Part shown: piece after piece, positions 11,052-21,746 of the stretch
How positions within the stretch are numbered: the stretch's first letter is position 1
How the letters are laid out: each line of letters opens with the position of its first letter
NCBI GenBank assembly: GCA_963556695.1
Contig: CAUWAG010000018.1
Location: forward strand, 4,898,001-4,962,000
Reading direction: 5' to 3'
Length of the DNA: 64,000 bases
DNA from: Anthostomella pinea
Lineage: Eukaryota > Ascomycota > Sordariomycetes > Xylariales > Xylariaceae
The notes under the pieces: generated by a model
What the model saw: the letters and a program-made list of their open reading frames with translations, nothing else
What the model was told of the DNA's origin: nothing
The model's database searches: none
Program-made: the position numbers and the translations under genes

Positions 11052-12906
11052 ATGGGTATCGGAGTATTAGAGGACGGGCACCTGGACAGGCCTCCGGGTA
11101 CCTCAAAGCTGGGAGAGGAGCAAGGGCCAGGCTCTGATACAGCCAGCACGAACGCGTTGAAGAAAGATGGCGATATAATTCTCGTTCCGCAACCGAGCGA
11201 CTCGCCAAACGACCCTCTCAACGTATGATATCCTTGGCTAGGCAAATCGCAACGTAAGGCTGACGCGTACTAGTGGTCGAAAACATGGAAGAATGCTATC
11301 ATGTTTGTTCTTGCATTCAGTTCCGGCGTCACAACTTCGTGAGTGAACCTATATCGCGAAGCCTGAGCGGCGCCGCCATACTGATACTCAGCAGGCTTGG
11401 TCCCATGATTTCTCCTGGGCTGGTAATACTGAGCCAGGAGTACAAGGTCGCCCCCGATACGGTCTCTGCTTTCATGGTTGGGTCCATCGTTCTTTTCACA
11501 GGCTCGGTGACCTTCTTTACGGCGTCTGGCGCCAACATCTGGGGAAAGAGGCCCTTCTTCGTCATATCGACGCTAATGCTACTGGCCTCCAACGTTTGGG
11601 GCACCTTTGCGGATGTACGTTTGTCAATACCGATGTGCATAGACGTTCGAACTGACACCTACAGTCTTTCCCCTCTTTGGCGGCGATGCGTATCTTCCAG
11701 GGTATCTCCTCGGCTCCGTTAGAGACCCTGGTTACATCCACGGTTTCCGATCTCTTCTTTGTCCACCAAAGAGGGTTTCGTCTCTCAATGTGGGGTGTCA
11801 TGTTGAGTGTAGGCGTTCTGCTTGGGTACGTCTTCTCAAACACGTATAGTAGGCTCCATTGACACCATCGCAGCCAGATCATTGCCGGCTTCATCATCGA
11901 GTCCCTGGGTATCCCAGGAACTTTCGGCATCAGCGCCCTCATCTTCTGCTTGATCCTACCAGCAATGTACTTCCTTGTCGTCGAAACCACCTACACGAAG
12001 CCACGAAATGCTGCGAGGGCAACATCGGTGGAGCAAATGGTAGATGAGAAAGGAGGTGGTCGTGAATCGTGGATGGAGCTTGAGGACGATCCAGCAAACA
12101 AAACCAAAGAGAGCTACTCGAGCCAGCTCAGACTCTTCCGCGGTCGCCTGTCTCAGGATTCCTTCTGGAAGGGTGTCCTGAAGCCGTTTCCTCTCATTTG
12201 CTTCCCGGCTGTCATCTTCTCCACCTTCGTCTACGCCTCATTCTTCACCTGGCTCCTGATGATCGGCGTTCTGTCAGTCAGCATCTTTTCGGCGCCCCCA
12301 TACAACCTGAGCGCATCTCAGGTGGGCCTTACGAATGTCCCGTTGGCCATCGCTGCCCTCATCTTCTCGCCTATTTCCGGATGGATGGCCGACGCTCTGC
12401 CAGTCTGGATGGCGAAACGCAACAACGGCGTTTTCGAGCCTGAGTTCCGTCTCGTGCTGATGGCTATCGCCGTACCTCTTTCCACTGCAGGCTTCATCGG
12501 ATTCGGCGTCTCCGCCTCAAACGGCCTGCCGCTGCCCTGGTGCCTCGTATGGATTACGATGCACTCAATAGCCGTGCCTTTCGCCTCGCAGGCCTCGATC
12601 AGCTACGTTATTGACTGCCACACCAAAGATGCCAACCAGGCCTTCGTCACGATCAACTTCGTCAAGGCACTCATGAGCTTTGTCGCTTCCACGGTCGGCA
12701 ATCGGTTGTTGACGAAATATGGCCCGAAGCAACTGTTCATTGGAATTGCCCTGTTGAATTTGGGCATTAGTGCGCTTACAATTCCGAGTTACATATATGG
12801 CAAGAGACTACGAAGCTGGGTAAGTTTCCTCCTTGTTGACGCGTTACCGACTTGGGGACTAATGTGGCTGTAGGTTGCGCGGAGTGAGTGGGCGCAAAGA
12901 ATCTAG
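11052..12906 (+). CDS. Major facilitator superfamily transporter (DHA1-like drug:H+ antiporter)
   Basis: Six exons: 11052-11222, 11274-11338, 11395-11614, 11665-11825, 11874-12819 and 12874-12906, giving about 531 residues. The second intron could also end three bases earlier. The chosen ATG sits in CACCATGG. The product has a hydrophilic N-terminus with NDPLNW, a motif shared by fungal DHA1 carriers, then about 12 membrane segments. A motif-A-like segment appears at GANIWGKRPFFV, followed by VWGTFAD and RIFQGISSAP. A long charged central loop (EQMVDEKGGGRESW) separates the two halves. The KRNNGVFEPEFRL segment between later helices is characteristic of this fungal subfamily. It is expected in the plasma membrane as a proton-coupled exporter of small molecules; substrate is unknown. 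Nothing indicates decay. Confidence 0.92.
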
Positions 12907-12961
12907 AGAGATATAGACGTGTTTTAGAGCACCTGGTGCTGCTGGTTGGTTATGTTAGGAG

Positions 12962-12983
12962 TTGGTATATATATATATATATA
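12962..12983. repeat. (TA)n microsatellite
   Basis: About 11 TA units follow the MFS stop codon and probably lie in its 3' untranslated or terminator region. Confidence 0.8.
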
Positions 12984-13292
12984 TGTGTCTCCATAAGATG
13001 TCCCCTTGAATGAGACCAGAGGATAGAGGAGCACATAGGCCAAAGAGGCTTCAGGCGAGAGTCAGCTCAGAGGGGCGATCGCAGCAGTATCATCCCAACT
13101 GGTGCCATGTCACTTACAGAGGGTACCAATCTGGAAGGCTTCACAATGGGATTTCATCCAGTAGCTCATGTATCGAAGAATGAAGGCACTTGATATTATT
13201 GTGGTCAGTCTTATTCATATACTTACAACTTACAGCTAATCGTGGTCTTCTACCGATATAGATAGACGCATTCTTCATCTCACACACCAAAC

Positions 13293-13883
13293 TTACTTTT
13301 TGAGCGGAAAAGCAACGTTGGCTTCAAGAAACCACAGCAGCTTGAGCACAATAACCCACCGCCGACAGGCGATCTCGTACCTGTTCTCAACATCCTGCCA
13401 CCGATCACTTACCGGCGTCCAGCTCACGAACCCGCACGACGGACCCTCCAGGAACCGCACGACCTGGTGCGCGAAGATGGCCGCGTGGAAGTCGAGGATT
13501 GAGTACAAGCCGATGCGTGCACGCAGGTCCTCCCGGCTTAGCTGGAAGAGCCCGACCATGTTGACGAACGTCGAGAAGTCGGTGCGCTGGCTCCGCGACT
13601 TGGTGCGCGAGCTGCTGCGGTAGGCCCTGAGGGCGTTTAGGGTGGGGGCAGAGTTGATGATGTGGAAGACGTGCAGCGTGTCGCTGCACTCCAACCAAGC
13701 GCGGAGATCCTCTATGGTAGGCGGCATAGTGTCCCAGCGGAAAAGCTTCGCAGACGCCGGCTCAAACCGGGCCCGGGTCTGGGAGTTGTTGGTGGTGGGA
13801 GCCATTTCGATGAACGTCGAGTCTTCGGGTGCGAGGGCTAGTTCACAAGGCTCGTCCTCCCTGAAGGCCACAGAAGAATCCAT
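13293..13883 (-). CDS. Hypothetical protein, possible last exon of a larger gene
   Basis: The frame encodes 196 residues from MDSSVAFREDEP to NVAFPLKK. It shows a well-formed alpha-helical composition (DLRAWLECSDTLHVFHIINSAPTLNALRAYR; REDLRARIGLYSILDFHAAIFAHQVVRFLEG) and no signal peptide. No family is recognised. Just upstream on the same strand, 14277-13984 encodes MSFTRSLCTNMGIVFPDPNN and onward, which also looks like real protein and could be a first exon. A TTATCAG acceptor is present immediately before the internal ATG at 13883, but I found no strong donor in matching phase, so the two parts are listed separately. Confidence 0.5.
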   Translation of the reverse strand: MDSSVAFREDEPCELALAPEDSTFIEMAPTTNNSQTRARFEPASAKLFRWDTMPPTIEDLRAWLECSDTLHVFHIINSAPTLNALRAYRSSSRTKSRSQRTDFSTFVNMVGLFQLSREDLRARIGLYSILDFHAAIFAHQVVRFLEGPSCGFVSWTPVSDRWQDVENRYEIACRRWVIVLKLLWFLEANVAFPLKK

Positions 13884-13983
13884 GTATCTGATAAGTCAGA
13901 TGTGAGTGGTATGACAGACGAGATGTTCTTAGAAGGCTCCTCTGTGCTGTGCTTGCTTGGGTGTTGATGCTTATCTGGTTTCT

Positions 13984-14277
13984 TTAGTCCGATATTGTCG
14001 GGCCGATGTGGGCTATATGTACTCGTGATGCCGATGGACAGTCTGTTACGGGCCGACACTCGACAACCTGGTTGAAGCCGAGCGTGTTCATGTAAAATGA
14101 CCGGCTGAAACAATTATCTTGAATGAGATGACAAGGAAAGAACGCCACGGGCTGGGCAGTGAGATTGTCGTCAAGGAGGTAGCCGGGATTGGGCGTTTTT
14201 AGAACAATGATGCTCGCGTTGTTGGGGTCCGGGAAGACAATACCCATGTTCGTGCACAAAGAGCGTGTGAAAGACAT
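13984..14277 (-). CDS. Hypothetical protein, possible first exon of the 13293-13883 gene
   Basis: The frame encodes 97 residues starting MSFTRSLCTNMGIVFPDPNNAS with a non-random, strand-rich composition (SIIVLKTPNPGYLLDD; AQPVAFFPCHLIQDN). No domain is recognised. It ends 100 bases upstream of the next open frame on the same strand. It either is a short independent gene or is spliced to that frame. RNA evidence would decide; from sequence alone the exon end cannot be fixed. Confidence 0.35.
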   Translation of the reverse strand: MSFTRSLCTNMGIVFPDPNNASIIVLKTPNPGYLLDDNLTAQPVAFFPCHLIQDNCFSRSFYMNTLGFNQVVECRPVTDCPSASRVHIAHIGPTISD

Positions 14278-15046
14278 TGTTCTTTATAAGGGAAGGTCTG
14301 ATTGAGTTCAGACAATACCATTTATGGTTCTTTGCTCTACCATGGGGGATCCAGCCCAGCTTTGTCCTTCGTGGCCACCTGCACAGTTCGCGATGGAAAG
14401 GGGCGATGATTGAGGTACGGTACAGTACGATGACCATGGAGCGAACAAACCCGTTGGATGAGTATTATATAGGATATCTGAGTCTGGTCCCCACCGTAAA
14501 CCTCTTTGCCGACCTAGTTGTCGTCTCTGGATGTCTTCTCAGTGATCTGCAAGGAGGCATGAGCGGTGCATCTCCTTTTGGTACCCCGTTCCCCCGGAGG
14601 TCTCCGTGCGCCCTTTTGACCAAGGCAATGAGCGTCCACGGGGCAATACGTGCTTTTGGAATAAGCAGACGAAAGATAAGAGGCAAAGGCTGAAACACTG
14701 AAAGTTTGTACATGTCTTCAAACCAGACCAGCGCGAGTAGAACAACAATTCGACCAGTATTTTTGTATCAAATGACGGAAGCCACGATACGTCAACCCAT
14801 CTGCAGTGGCATACCAGGATAGATGGAAAAATCAGGCATTTTTCTTCCAAACGTATAACCTTTGTACACAATTATAAGCAAATGAAGGCTCCGAGTTCGC
14901 TACTGTACCCTTCTCCCCCCTTTTCACCCCTGACTGGGTATGCGTTTAACCTTAGCATAGTTAGTAACCCTAACCTGGAATGGCATTGGACATGTCTAGA
15001 TGTCACCAAGCACATGAAAAACAGCACCTTGTCGCCCTGATATCCC
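14278..15046. other. Intergenic region, 0.77 kb
   Basis: No gene is supported. A TAACCCTAACC motif, matching two telomere-type units in reverse orientation, is found at 14965-14975. Confidence 0.4.
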
Positions 15047-15051
15047 GCTCG

Positions 15052-15194
15052 CCATTCCTATGTTTGTAGAATGTTCTGTTGTGAACAAAGGCCGAGTGGC
15101 ATTGATTGCCTGCGCCCTCCGCTCGGGTAGGAGCCGAGCGCCAAGGCCAACCCTGACCCCCACAGCGCATCTCAACAGCTGCCATCCAGGCTGG
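15052..15194 (+). promoter_or_regulatory. Upstream repeat copy 1 (before NmrA-like gene)
   Basis: This segment aligns with 16394-16535, which lies at the matching place before the next gene. Shared blocks include AACAAAGGCCGAGTGGCA near the start and TCTCAACAG followed by GCCATC at the end. The copy ends about 45 bases before the ATG at 15239. Two adjacent oxidoreductase genes therefore share upstream DNA, most simply by local duplication, and could be co-regulated. Confidence 0.75.
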
Positions 15195-15238
15195 TCTCAA
15201 CTGAGAACTGCCAACCTACCTTTTCCACACAAACCGCA

Positions 15239-16373
15239 ATGGTCAAGCTCATCTGCGTAATCGGTGTGACCGGCAACCAGGGCGGCTCGGTCGCCCAGCG
15301 CTTCCTGCGCGACGGCGACTACCGGGTGCGGGGCATCACGCGGGATCCCGCGTCCCCCGCGGCGCAGAAGCTGGCCGCGCAGGGCATCGAGATGGTGCAG
15401 GCCAACCTCGACGACGTGTCGAGCCTCATCAGGGCCTTTGACGGCGCCAATCTCATCTTCAGCGTCACCAACTACTGGGAGCCGTTCTTCCGGCCCGACT
15501 GCCGCGCCCAGGCGGCCGAGCAGGGCATCTCGTGCCGCCGGTACGCGTACGATGTCGAGTACCAGCAGGGCAAGAACATTGCCGATGCGGCGGCGCAGGT
15601 GGTCGGGGGCCTGGATGAAAATGGCTTTATTGCTTCGACGCTGAGCCACGCCGGGAAGTGCAGCAAGGGGAGGTTTAAGGAGCTGTATCACTTCGACGCG
15701 AAGGCGGATGTGTTTCCGGACTATGTCAATGCAAAGCATGAGGCGCTTGCGAAGAAGATGAGCTTGGTGCAGACGGGGTACTTCATGTCGAGCTACAATT
15801 ATGCTCCTGATGCGTACTTTAAGAAGGTGAGTAAATCGTCATGTAACTTACCTTCAAATATTAGACGGCCTGGCATTGATTGTCACAGACCGAAGATGGA
15901 ACTTTCGTAATGAGCTTCCCGACCAGCCCAGAAGCCCAAGTCCCCCATTTGGACGTCAACACCGACGCGGGCCCCTTCGTCTACGCCGTGTCGCAGACGC
16001 CGCCGGGCAAGACGTACATGGCGGAGGGCACGCGCTGCAGCTGGCCAGCCTTCTTGGAGTTGTGGGGAGAGGTCAACAACATGCCGACGAAGTACCAGGA
16101 GGTCACGATTGAGCAGTTCGTAGATCTGTCGGCTGATGCCGAATTTGGACGCGAGGCGGGCGATATGTTCATGTACACTTCTGAGCCGGGTTATGATGGT
16201 GGGGATGAGTCAATTCTGAGGGCAGAGGACTTGAGAAAGGTAAGTCAACCCTCACCTTAATCTGGGAGAGAGACCGGCTGATGTGATGATTGAAGGCGGG
16301 CATCGAATGTCCAATGACTAGCATTAAGGAGTATTTTGAGAAGCACGATTGGACATCTGTGCTTAATCAATGA
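15239..16373 (+). CDS. NmrA-like family NAD(P)-binding protein
   Basis: Three exons, 15239-15826, 15889-16239 and 16296-16373, all in phase 0 and giving 338 residues. The N-terminus is a Rossmann fold with the NmrA-type GVTGNQGGSVAQRFL (GxxGxxG) and a basic GITRDP after strand 2 that suits NADP(H). Downstream DLDDVSSL-like and FSVTNYWEPF segments are typical of NmrA/HSCARG proteins. The Tyr-Lys pair of classical SDRs is not evident, so it may act as a redox sensor rather than an enzyme. NmrA itself is a nitrogen-metabolite repressor partner of GATA factors, but most fungal paralogues have other or unknown roles. It is followed at 16617 by an SDR gene with a duplicated upstream region. Confidence 0.9.
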
Positions 16374-16393
16374 GACTTGACCTTGGCTGGCCG

Positions 16394-16535
16394 CCATTCC
16401 CAGATTTGTAGAAGATTTTGTTGTAAACAAAGGCCGAGTGGCACATCTATTGCCTACGCCTTCTGCTCAGGGTTAGGGTTAGGGTTGTAAAACCCCCGCA
16501 GCCAGCGCGTCTCAACAGCGGCCATCAAGGAGGGC
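16394..16535 (+). promoter_or_regulatory. Upstream repeat copy 2 (before SDR gene), with telomere-like insert
   Basis: Diverged copy of 15052-15194. It shares ATTTGTAGAA-like, AACAAAGGCCGAGTGGCA and CAGCG-(C/T)-(A/G)TCTCAACAG blocks with copy 1 and lies about 80 bases before the SDR start at 16617. Copy 2 differs by carrying AGGGTTAGGGTTAGGGTT where copy 1 has a GC-rich stretch. Confidence 0.75.
16469..16486 (+). repeat. Interstitial telomere-like repeat (TTAGGG)n
   Basis: Three tandem units in AGGGTTAGGGTTAGGGTT. TTAGGG is the usual telomere unit of filamentous ascomycetes. The short array could be a scar of double-strand break repair or a Rap1/Tbf1/Myb-type factor site in the promoter of the SDR gene. 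Confidence 0.85.
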
Positions 16536-16616
16536 CTAAGTTAAAACTCAACTTCACAACGTCGCAACGGCTGCAGTGCCACAAATGCTGTACCTGCAAC
16601 CACAGCCATCGTCAAT

Positions 16617-17495
16617 ATGCCGCAGAAATCAGACCTGATCACCGGCTGCAGCGAAGGCGGCATCGGCGACGCCCTCGCCATCGAGTTCCAGCTGCAGGGA
16701 TGCCGCGTCTTCGCCACAGCCCGTGGCACAAGCAAGATGTCATCGCTCTCCGCCCTGGGCATCGAGACGCTCCCCCTCGACGTTACCTCCGACGCCTCAA
16801 TTGCGTCCGTTGCGTCGGCGGTGCAGAAGGCCACGGGCGGCTCGCTCGACCTACTAATCAACAATGCGGGCGTCAACCATATCATGCCGTTCGCCGACTC
16901 GCAAGTCGCGGACCTGCGCCGCGTCATCGACACCAACGTCGTGGGTGTGTTCGCCGTGACGCATGCCCTCCTGCCCCTCCTGATCGAGGCGCGGGGCACG
17001 GTCGCGACGGTCGGCAGCGTGAACGAGGTCTTCTGCCCGCCGTACCAGGCCGCGTACAACGCGTCCAAGGCCGCCGTACACGCCATGAGCCGGACGTTGC
17101 GCGTGGAGCTTGCACCGCTGGGGGTGCGCTTCGTCACGCTGATGACGGGGAGTGTGCATACTAAGTTGTTTGATAACGCCCCGACTAAGTTGCCGGAGGA
17201 TAGCATGTACTGCGCTGTCGCGGACAACGTGGAGAATCGGGACTTCCTGAAGCAGGCTCAGTGGGCTGAGCCTGATGTGTTCGCGAAGCAGGTTGTCAGT
17301 GACTTGTTGAGACCGAAACCGAGGTTGGATATATGGAGGGGCGGCATGGCGACTGTTGCGTGGGTGCTGTCGTCGTTGGGCTGGGAGGGCATGCTGGTGA
17401 GTTACTCGACCCCTTCGATCGGTTCTGTGAGAAACTAATACTTGCAGGACTCTACTATGATCAAGGGTAATCAACTTGACTTGGTCCAGCGGTGA
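16617..17495 (+). CDS. Short-chain dehydrogenase/reductase (AYR1-like)
   Basis: Two exons, 16617-17396 and 17448-17495, giving 275 residues. Classical SDR features are present in order. There is the cofactor loop TGCSEGGIG near residue 9, with ARG after strand 2 suggesting NADP(H). NNAGV follows near residue 81. Then come the catalytic Ser in VGSVNEVFCPP and the YNASK tetrad (Tyr and Lys). A membrane-prone C-terminal helix (MATVAWVLSSLGWEGML) resembles 1-acyl-dihydroxyacetone-phosphate reductases, which act at the ER and lipid droplets, but many related fungal SDRs act in secondary metabolism. The exact substrate cannot be deduced. The gene shares a duplicated promoter with the preceding NmrA-like gene. 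Confidence 0.92.
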
Positions 17496-17687
17496 TCCGA
17501 ATATCACGGCTCACCAGGGAGACCGAAGACGAGGAGCTAGCTGTCTGTCTGTACGAACCAAACACAGAAGCCCGGCTACTGCAGTTTGAGCAGGAGAATA
17601 CCACACCGATCTCTTGGTAGCAGCCTATGGGTCTAGTATTCGAGTGCCCCCCTTATTCTGATGAACGGTTATATCCAAGCTCGCTCA

Positions 17688-19523
17688 CTATCGTCTCTCA
17701 TGCTGCGTCTGATTAAGAGCCATAGCCGCATCAATCTGATCCCAAAACTGAGAGCAACGCTCATAATCCACGCCCCCAACCACCAACCCTGCCAACGGAT
17801 GGCCCAAATCAACCCCCACCTCCACCCCCTCCGTAAACCGCGGCCACGCCACCTCATCCCCCGGCCGTCCATACTGCGCCATATCCGTCCAGGCGCGGCT
17901 CATCCTCCCCGCCAGCGCCGTTTCTTTAGCCGTGAAACTACAGTTCCCATCCGGCCGGGGTAGGGCGGTGGTGGTGTTGAACACGAACGGGATCTCGGCC
18001 GAGTGCGCGACGCCGACGTACGGCAGGATGGCGGCCGGGAGCTGGCTTACCCAGGGGCAGCTCGGCGCGTGCGTGAACTCGTACGCCCACACGGGGACGC
18101 CGTTGCGCGCGCCCGCCAGCAGCCCGCGGTGCGCGGGGCACTTGTAGACGGCGTCCGTGACGATCTGCGTCATCAGCGCCGCCGCCGAAACATTACTACT
18201 CTGGAGCGGGAACGTGGCGTTCACCCGCGGCGCCAGCGAGCCGAAGTTGTGCGTCAGGAAGGCGTCGTACTCGGCCTGTCCGATACTGAAAGTCTGCTTC
18301 CGGTACACGGCGAGCACGAACAGCGACCCGTCGTTGGTGTTGGAGCCGAAGATCGATGGGACGCGCACGCCGGACGTGCCAGGGGAGACGGGGATCAGGG
18401 ACCCGTCGACTAGGGGGCCCCAGTTGGTGCGCGCGCCGGAGCTGCAGAGCTGCGTGTAGGCCTCCGGGACGCCGGGGGTGGGCATGGCGGCTACGGCGAA
18501 CTGGAGCGCGGCTGGGGAGGCGGCGCGGAAGCAGGAGATCTGGGGGTTTGGTTGGTCAGCGGATGGTAAAAGGGGGGGGGGGGGGGGTGGGATTTAGGGG
18601 CTGGCTGGCTTACGTCGGTGGTACTGCAGTTCAGGGCGTTGGCGAAGACGCCGTGGACGGTTTGGGCTTCCTCGACGGTTGCGAGATCCCGCCCGCCGCC
18701 TGATTCCATGGCAGCGGCGCGCATTAGCTTGGGCGCCTGCTCAAGCGTGGCTATGGTATAGGTGTCCGTGGCGCCTGCGGATTGGCCGAAGAGGAGGACC
18801 TTGTTCTGCGGTTGTATGTCATCAGTACTCACTCCATGAGCAGAGGATATGTAGGACAAGGCCAGGCCTGCACTCACGGGATCTCCACCAAACGCTGCGA
18901 TGTTCTCCTGTACCCATTCGAGGCCCATGATCTGGTCCATGGTGCCAAAGTTACCACTCAAACCTAAGTCCTTCAAGGCGAGGAATCCGAGAGGGCCCAG
19001 ACGGTAGTTGATAGATACCATGATGGAGTCGGTGGTCGAGAAGCAGCCATCGTAGGCAGGGTCGGCGACACCGCCGCCTTCGTTGCTGCCGCCGTACAGC
19101 CAGACCTTCACCGGCAGATTCGAACCATTTGATGCTCCTGCGGGTGCCCAGACATTGAGATAGAGGCTATGATCATCACAGGTCAGTTATTAACTCGCAC
19201 GGGTGGTGAAGGGTCTGCTATACTCACCAGTCTTCACTCTGCGTACTCGACTCCCCGAACAGGGAGCTGAACTGTATACAGAACGGAGTCGACTTGGTCG
19301 CGTCGAGGGTGCCGTTGAAGTGCCTCGTATACTTCTCCGGCGCCTTGAACCGCAGCTCGTCGACAGGAGGGTTGGCAAAGGGGATAGAGAAGAAGTAGTT
19401 CGTCTCGGTGCTGCTGCACTTCCCGCCTTGTATCTTCCCGAGGGACGTCTCGGCCGTCGGCGCACAGGCGGCCAAGGTAGAGCCCAGGATGCCGAAGAGG
19501 GCGGCGGAGGGTATCGGGTGCAT
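17688..19523 (-). CDS. Secreted type-B carboxylesterase/lipase
   Basis: Four exons on the minus strand: 19523-19228, 19166-18878, 18805-18614 and 18539-17688, giving 542 residues. A signal peptide (PSAALFGILGSTLAACA) is followed by the type-B hallmarks. These are NVWAPAG, VKVWLYGGSNEGGG (oxyanion hole region), SINYRLGPLGF, GLEWVQENIAAFGGDP and the nucleophile elbow FGQSAGA. The catalytic His lies in VGVAHSAEIPFVF. At the usual glutamate position the protein has Asp (FGSNTNDGS), which is less common but can work. Several N-glycosylation sites fit an extracellular enzyme acting on esters or lipids. Intron 3 contains a G run of about 15 bases. Length is normal for the family and the frame is intact. 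Confidence 0.93.
18573..18588. repeat. Poly-G run inside esterase intron
   Basis: About 15 consecutive G on the plus strand, so poly-C in the pre-mRNA, close to the intron 3 acceptor. Length may vary between isolates or be misread by the sequencer. Confidence 0.85.
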
Positions 19524-20275
19524 ATTGTCGATGGCTGCTTCGGAAAGTGTTTGCCAAAGTACGGGCAGACGAGTCTATGTTGACCTGGGCATGATCACTT
19601 CTTTAAGTACTGCCATACGACGGGTAAGGATTCAAGGTTGTTATGTCTCTTACGCTAGACAGGGAGCCTATTCGGTCACTCAGTGAGGCTGTGACCAACC
19701 AACCAACCCACCTTCTCACAGAATGAATGCAGAGCAGGGGCACAAAGTACGTAAGGACCTCGGGCTTCACCTTCGAGAAAGGAGGCTGCCGCTCTTCCAT
19801 GGACTAGCATACAGTAGGCGCCATGGGTCATCGAGCGACCCCTTGCTATCTCGCATTCGCATTCGCGATGTTGGGATAGTCCCCACACCAAGCCCATATA
19901 TACATATGGAACTTCGTCAAATCACCAGCCGCAGCCAAAAGCTCGAGCAAAGCTTAGCCTCACGACCTTTGGGGCTGATTACGACGCGCCACAGGGTCTT
20001 TAGACAGGGAGTCGCCCGAGGCTGCCGAGGCTGCTGCTTGTTGTAGAGAATGTGTACCTTTCGTCCTGTTAGGAGACCATTATGCAGGAATGAGATGGAG
20101 AACTGGGTTTTAGTAGCGCATCTAATGGGGCTCACTAGCTTCAGCGAAAGCGATTGCGAGGGAGTAAGCGCGAAGTGGTGCTGAAGAGCGTTCGCTCGCC
20201 CACGCGTGGGTCCTCTAGTACGTGCCGCACCGCAAGAGGGCTGGTTGGCAAAGTGATTCTCATTAATTTTATAGA

Positions 20276-21746
20276 CTAAATTACGAACAGTGGTACCAGG
20301 AGTATCAAGACCGCCATCAAGAAGTCCACCCCAAGCGTGCCAGCTCCCGATATCTGGGGCCCCGTCGCCAAAGGACTAGCCAGCGCGCTCCGAGTCTGAT
20401 TCCCCGGCGCGCCCGTCGGATTACCATGACCACCACCACCACCGCCGCTGCGCCCGCCATCCTAAGGCGTCGCAGTGGAGTTGATGCTGAAGCGGTAGCT
20501 AGCCTGCAGGACGTAGGGGTCGCCGCCGGGCGCGTAGATCTGCTTGCTCTCGCGCTGCCACTCGGGGTGGTTGATGGCGTCGATCCAGTCCTCGACCTCC
20601 ATCACCAGGCAGCCGTACTGGGGGATGGTCCGGGGGAAGTCGGCGTTGTCGTGGAGGCCCTGGTCCGACTTGAGCGTCAGCGTGCCGTTCTGCCCGTCGC
20701 ACGAGTACATCTGGAAGGCGTCCTGGTCCGAGTAGATGTCGACCTGGATGCCCGACCACGCAGACTGCAGGCGGGCGACGAAGCCGCCTCCGTCGCGCCA
20801 GTCGTAGGGGCCCAATTGGTCACGGTTGACGATCCAGCATGTGTCTGAGATGCTAATATTAGTAAAGTGACAGGTGTGAAGCTCGCATGGTTCTAGCCTT
20901 ACCGTAACCTGTGCAGTTGAAACCACAATTGCCAAGGGCTTCCGGATCCCCAAGGGATGCGCCGATCTGCTTCGGCGCGCTCCAGAAGTCATTGACGGAT
21001 CCTTCCTTGTTGGCTAGGATATCGCCGGTGGGGATCAGAATGTTGTCGACACCGACGCGCTGGCCGCTGTACGGCAGGTAGAACGTGTGGTTCAGGGCAG
21101 TCTGGGTCTCGTTGTTGGCGAAGCCATCCAAGTTCCAGTAGGTGTGACTGCTGAGCATGATAGGTGTCTTCTTTGTCGTAGCGAGGGCGACCATCTTGAA
21201 GTCCCAGGTCCACCCGGTCAGAGTGTAGGTGATGTAGGAGATGACCTCTCCAGGAAATCCCTCCTTGTCATCAGGGTCGACGATGGAGAAGGTGATGCTG
21301 TCGTTGGTGTGCGAGACGATGGTGAAGTTTCTGTGGTCCCAGCCATCGGGGCCGCCATGCAAAGTGTCGGCGCCATTGGGAGCCTCGGGGGTGGGGTTCT
21401 CGTTGGGGTCGATGTGGTAGGTCTCCCCGTCAATGACGAAGGTGCTGTTCTGGATACGATTCGCGTATCGTCCGGGAACACCACCAAAGTGAGGATGTTG
21501 GCCGTCAATCTCGTAGTAGCTTGCATTGTCGAAACCACCCACGATGTCTCTCTGGATGCCGTACTGATCGTTGATCAAGAGCTTCGCGATGGAGGCGCCG
21601 TAGGGGATGAAGGCGGCCGAGAGACCCTCGCTGTAGATCCAGTACATGCCATTCTTATCCGGACCCGACGTGCCATTGGCTTGCGCCGAGACACTTGGGA
21701 GCAGCAGAGCTCCCAATGCCGTGAGGCTAGCTGTGTTCAGACGCAT
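20276..21746 (-). CDS. Secreted aldose 1-epimerase (galactose mutarotase), GPI tail behind an in-frame stop
   Basis: Exon 1 is 21746-20903 and exon 2 starts at 20844. The first stop is the TAG at 20464-20462, giving 408 residues. A signal peptide (LTALGALLLPSVSA) precedes the mutarotase fold. GGVPGRYANRI, LHGGPDGWDHRNF and SSHTYWNLDGF (active-site His) match family blocks. Mutarotases interconvert alpha and beta anomers of galactose or glucose. The same frame stays open past the TAG for 61 codons. It encodes a Gly/Asn/Pro linker and a tail ending GVDFLMAVLILLVPLFVI before a second TAG at 20278-20276, as expected for a GPI attachment signal. The span given includes this tail. If translation ends at the first TAG the protein is simply secreted; readthrough, a recent nonsense change or a missed intron would restore anchoring. 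Confidence 0.88.

Noticed and set aside
16854..17507. 217-codon minus frame opposite the SDR gene
   Set aside because: Antisense shadow in GC-rich coding DNA; no domain.
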